Positions 62,682-64,000 of a stretch of DNA of 64,000 bases are shown one piece after another. Each line of letters begins with the position of its first letter. Position 1 is the first letter of the stretch. Location of the stretch: assembly GCF_003086355.1 (NCBI RefSeq), contig NZ_CP031733.1, positions 992,001 to 1,056,000 of the forward strand. The letters are read 5' to 3'. Both the position numbers and the translations under genes were made by a program. The notes beneath the pieces are model-generated. The model was given only the letters and a program-made list of their open reading frames with translations. It was not told the DNA's origin and ran no database searches. Source of the stretch: Streptococcus chenjunshii (lineage in GTDB: Bacteria; Bacillota; Bacilli; Lactobacillales; Streptococcaceae).

Positions 62682-64000
62682 ATGAACGATCTGATTAAAC
62701 ATAAACTGGAGCTCCTGCCAGACAGTCCTGGCTGTTATATCCATAAAGATAAAGACGGGACCATTATTTATGTGGGCAAGGCGAAAAATCTGAAAAACCG
62801 TGTACGCAGCTATTTTCATGGCAGCCACAATACTAAAACGGAGCTGCTGATATCCGAAATTGCTGATTTCGAGTATATTGTGACAGGCTCTAATACGGAA
62901 GCCCTTCTGCTTGAAATTAATCTGATTCAGAAAAATCTGCCTAAATATAATATCAGGCTTAAGGACGATAAATCTTACCCTTTTATCAAAATTACGGTAA
63001 ATGAAACGTATCCGCGCCTGATGATTACCCGGCAGGTGAAAAAAGACGGAGGCCTCTATTTCGGGCCCTATCCCGATTCAGGTGCGGCAACAGAAATTAA
63101 GCGGCTGCTGGATAGGATTTTTCCTTTTAAGAAATGTAAGAATCCGCCTGGAAAAGTCTGCTTTTACTATCATTTAGGGCAATGTCAGGCACATACGGTC
63201 TGTCATACAGATCATCAGTATTTTGTTGATATGGCTCAGGATGTCCGGAGTTTTCTTAATGGCCGTAACAACCGGATTATTGATGATTTAAAAGACAAGA
63301 TGCAAAAGGCAGCGGAGCTCATGGAATTTGAACGGGCTGCTGAGTACCGTGACTTGCTTCAGGCCATTGCGACCCTGCGGACAAAACAGCGTGTCATGAG
63401 TCAGGATATGATGGATCGCGATATTTTCGGCTATGCTGTTGATAAGGGCTGGATGTGTGTCCAGGTTTTCTTTGTCCGTCAGGGGAAACTCATCCAGCGC
63501 GATGTCAATATGTTTCCTTATTATAACGAAGCTGAGGAAGATTTTTTAACCTATATTGGGCAGTTCTATCAAGATAAGAAGCATTTCGTTCCCAGAGAAA
63601 TCTTTATTCCGTCAGATATTGATTCAGATTTAGTTAAGGCAGTTGTTGACAGTAAGATTATCAAACCGCAGCGCGGGGAGAAGAAGCAACTGGTCAGTCT
63701 GACTGTCAAAAATGCCCGTGTCAGTCTGCAGCAAAAGTTTGATTTACTGGAAAAAGATCTCAAAAAAACAGACGGAGCTGTTGAGAATATCGGCACCCTT
63801 CTCAATATTCCAAAACCAGTCCGCATTGAGGCTTTTGATAATTCCAATATTCAGGGGACCAGTCCGGTGGCAGCTATGGTTGTTTTTGTTAATGGGAAAC
63901 CCAGCAAAAAAGATTACCGAAAATTTAAAATCAAGATTGTCATCGGCCCGGATGATTATGCCAGTATGCGTGAAGTTATCTATCGCAGGTACAGCCGTGT
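62682..64000 (+). CDS. uvrC: UvrABC excinuclease subunit C (3' truncated by the window edge)
   Basis: Makes both incisions around DNA lesions in nucleotide-excision repair. About 440 residues are visible and the frame is open to the window end. It starts [26 protein letters not shown] domain: [20 protein letters not shown] (about 27-46) with the catalytic Tyr/Arg, then the Cys-rich stretch [20 protein letters not shown], the UVR domain [20 protein letters not shown] near 210, and the start of the RNase H-like endonuclease domain ([20 protein letters not shown]) with its first catalytic Asp. The remaining 150 or so residues (HhH) lie outside. Its TATAAT is only six bases from the ATG. Confidence 0.96.
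   Translation, partial: MNDLIKHKLELLPDSPGCYIHKDKDGTIIYVGKAKNLKNRVRSYFHGSHNTKTELLISEIADFEYIVTGSNTEALLLEINLIQKNLPKYNIRLKDDKSYPFIKITVNETYPRLMITRQVKKDGGLYFGPYPDSGAATEIKRLLDRIFPFKKCKNPPGKVCFYYHLGQCQAHTVCHTDHQYFVDMAQDVRSFLNGRNNRIIDDLKDKMQKAAELMEFERAAEYRDLLQAIATLRTKQRVMSQDMMDRDIFGYAVDKGWMCVQVFFVRQGKLIQRDVNMFPYYNEAEEDFLTYIGQFYQDKKHFVPREIFIPSDIDSDLVKAVVDSKIIKPQRGEKKQLVSLTVKNARVSLQQKFDLLEKDLKKTDGAVENIGTLLNIPKPVRIEAFDNSNIQGTSPVAAMVVFVNGKPSKKDYRKFKIKIVIGPDDYASMREVIYRRYSR

Overview
The window comes from a low-GC Firmicute, almost certainly a Streptococcus and most likely a relative of the mutans group. Evidence: a type II-A CRISPR-Cas locus whose repeat I recognise as the streptococcal GTTTTAGAGCTGTGTT type, streptococcal small families (DUF4649, DUF6287), strong AGGAGG ribosome binding sites, CcpA cre sites and TTGACA-17-TATAAT promoters. 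The species is an inference; no rRNA or tRNA gene was seen.

Layout. 1-5660: the 3' four-fifths of cas9, then cas1, cas2, csn2, a leader and a very short CRISPR array (three repeats, two spacers). 5.7-10.4 kb: ndk, two Xre regulators, small unknown genes and lepA. 10.5-22 kb: an Old Yellow Enzyme homologue, two LysR regulators, a DUF3737/PatB/cyclophilin-like/MFS run, a membrane-anchored aldo-keto reductase and two alpha/beta hydrolases. 22-27.5 kb: a DUF6287 protein, then a leftward operon padR-DUF1700-DUF4097 followed by three CPBP membrane proteases, the last with a nonsense codon near its start. 27.7-38.3 kb: GNAT, a secreted esterase, a DUF2974 hydrolase, cupin, carboxymuconolactone decarboxylase-like protein, three aldo-keto reductases and a LysR regulator. 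38.4-39.0 kb: a mazEF-type toxin-antitoxin pair. 39.4-50.5 kb: a methyltransferase and a beta-glucoside region (two GH1 enzymes, PTS EIIBCA, an RpiR regulator, MFS transporter, UlaG-like metallo-hydrolase). 50.6-64 kb: nth, an ACT protein, OYE/HxlR and TetR/DsbA/MBL modules, TetR, LysR, two NmrA-like proteins, a succinate-semialdehyde dehydrogenase and the 5' part of uvrC.

How it fits together. Apart from housekeeping genes (ndk, lepA, nth, uvrC), the window is dominated by small redox and electrophile-handling enzymes, each beside its own regulator (LysR, HxlR, TetR, PadR). Clear palindromic operators lie in the shared promoter regions.

The most unusual feature is a family of dispersed intergenic elements (14151-14487, 33147-33980, 57418-57582, with remnants near 6.0, 23.8 and 28.65 kb). 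They share end sequences (GAACTGAACACGGCCTAA on the left, ACGGCCTTTGTATCTT on the right). Their inner stem arms change from copy to copy while staying complementary, each encloses a variable hairpin, and they nearly always end just before the ribosome binding site of a gene on the same strand. I do not recognise this family. A second point of interest is the Cas9 C-terminus, where the two PAM-reading arginines of SpCas9 align with asparagines.
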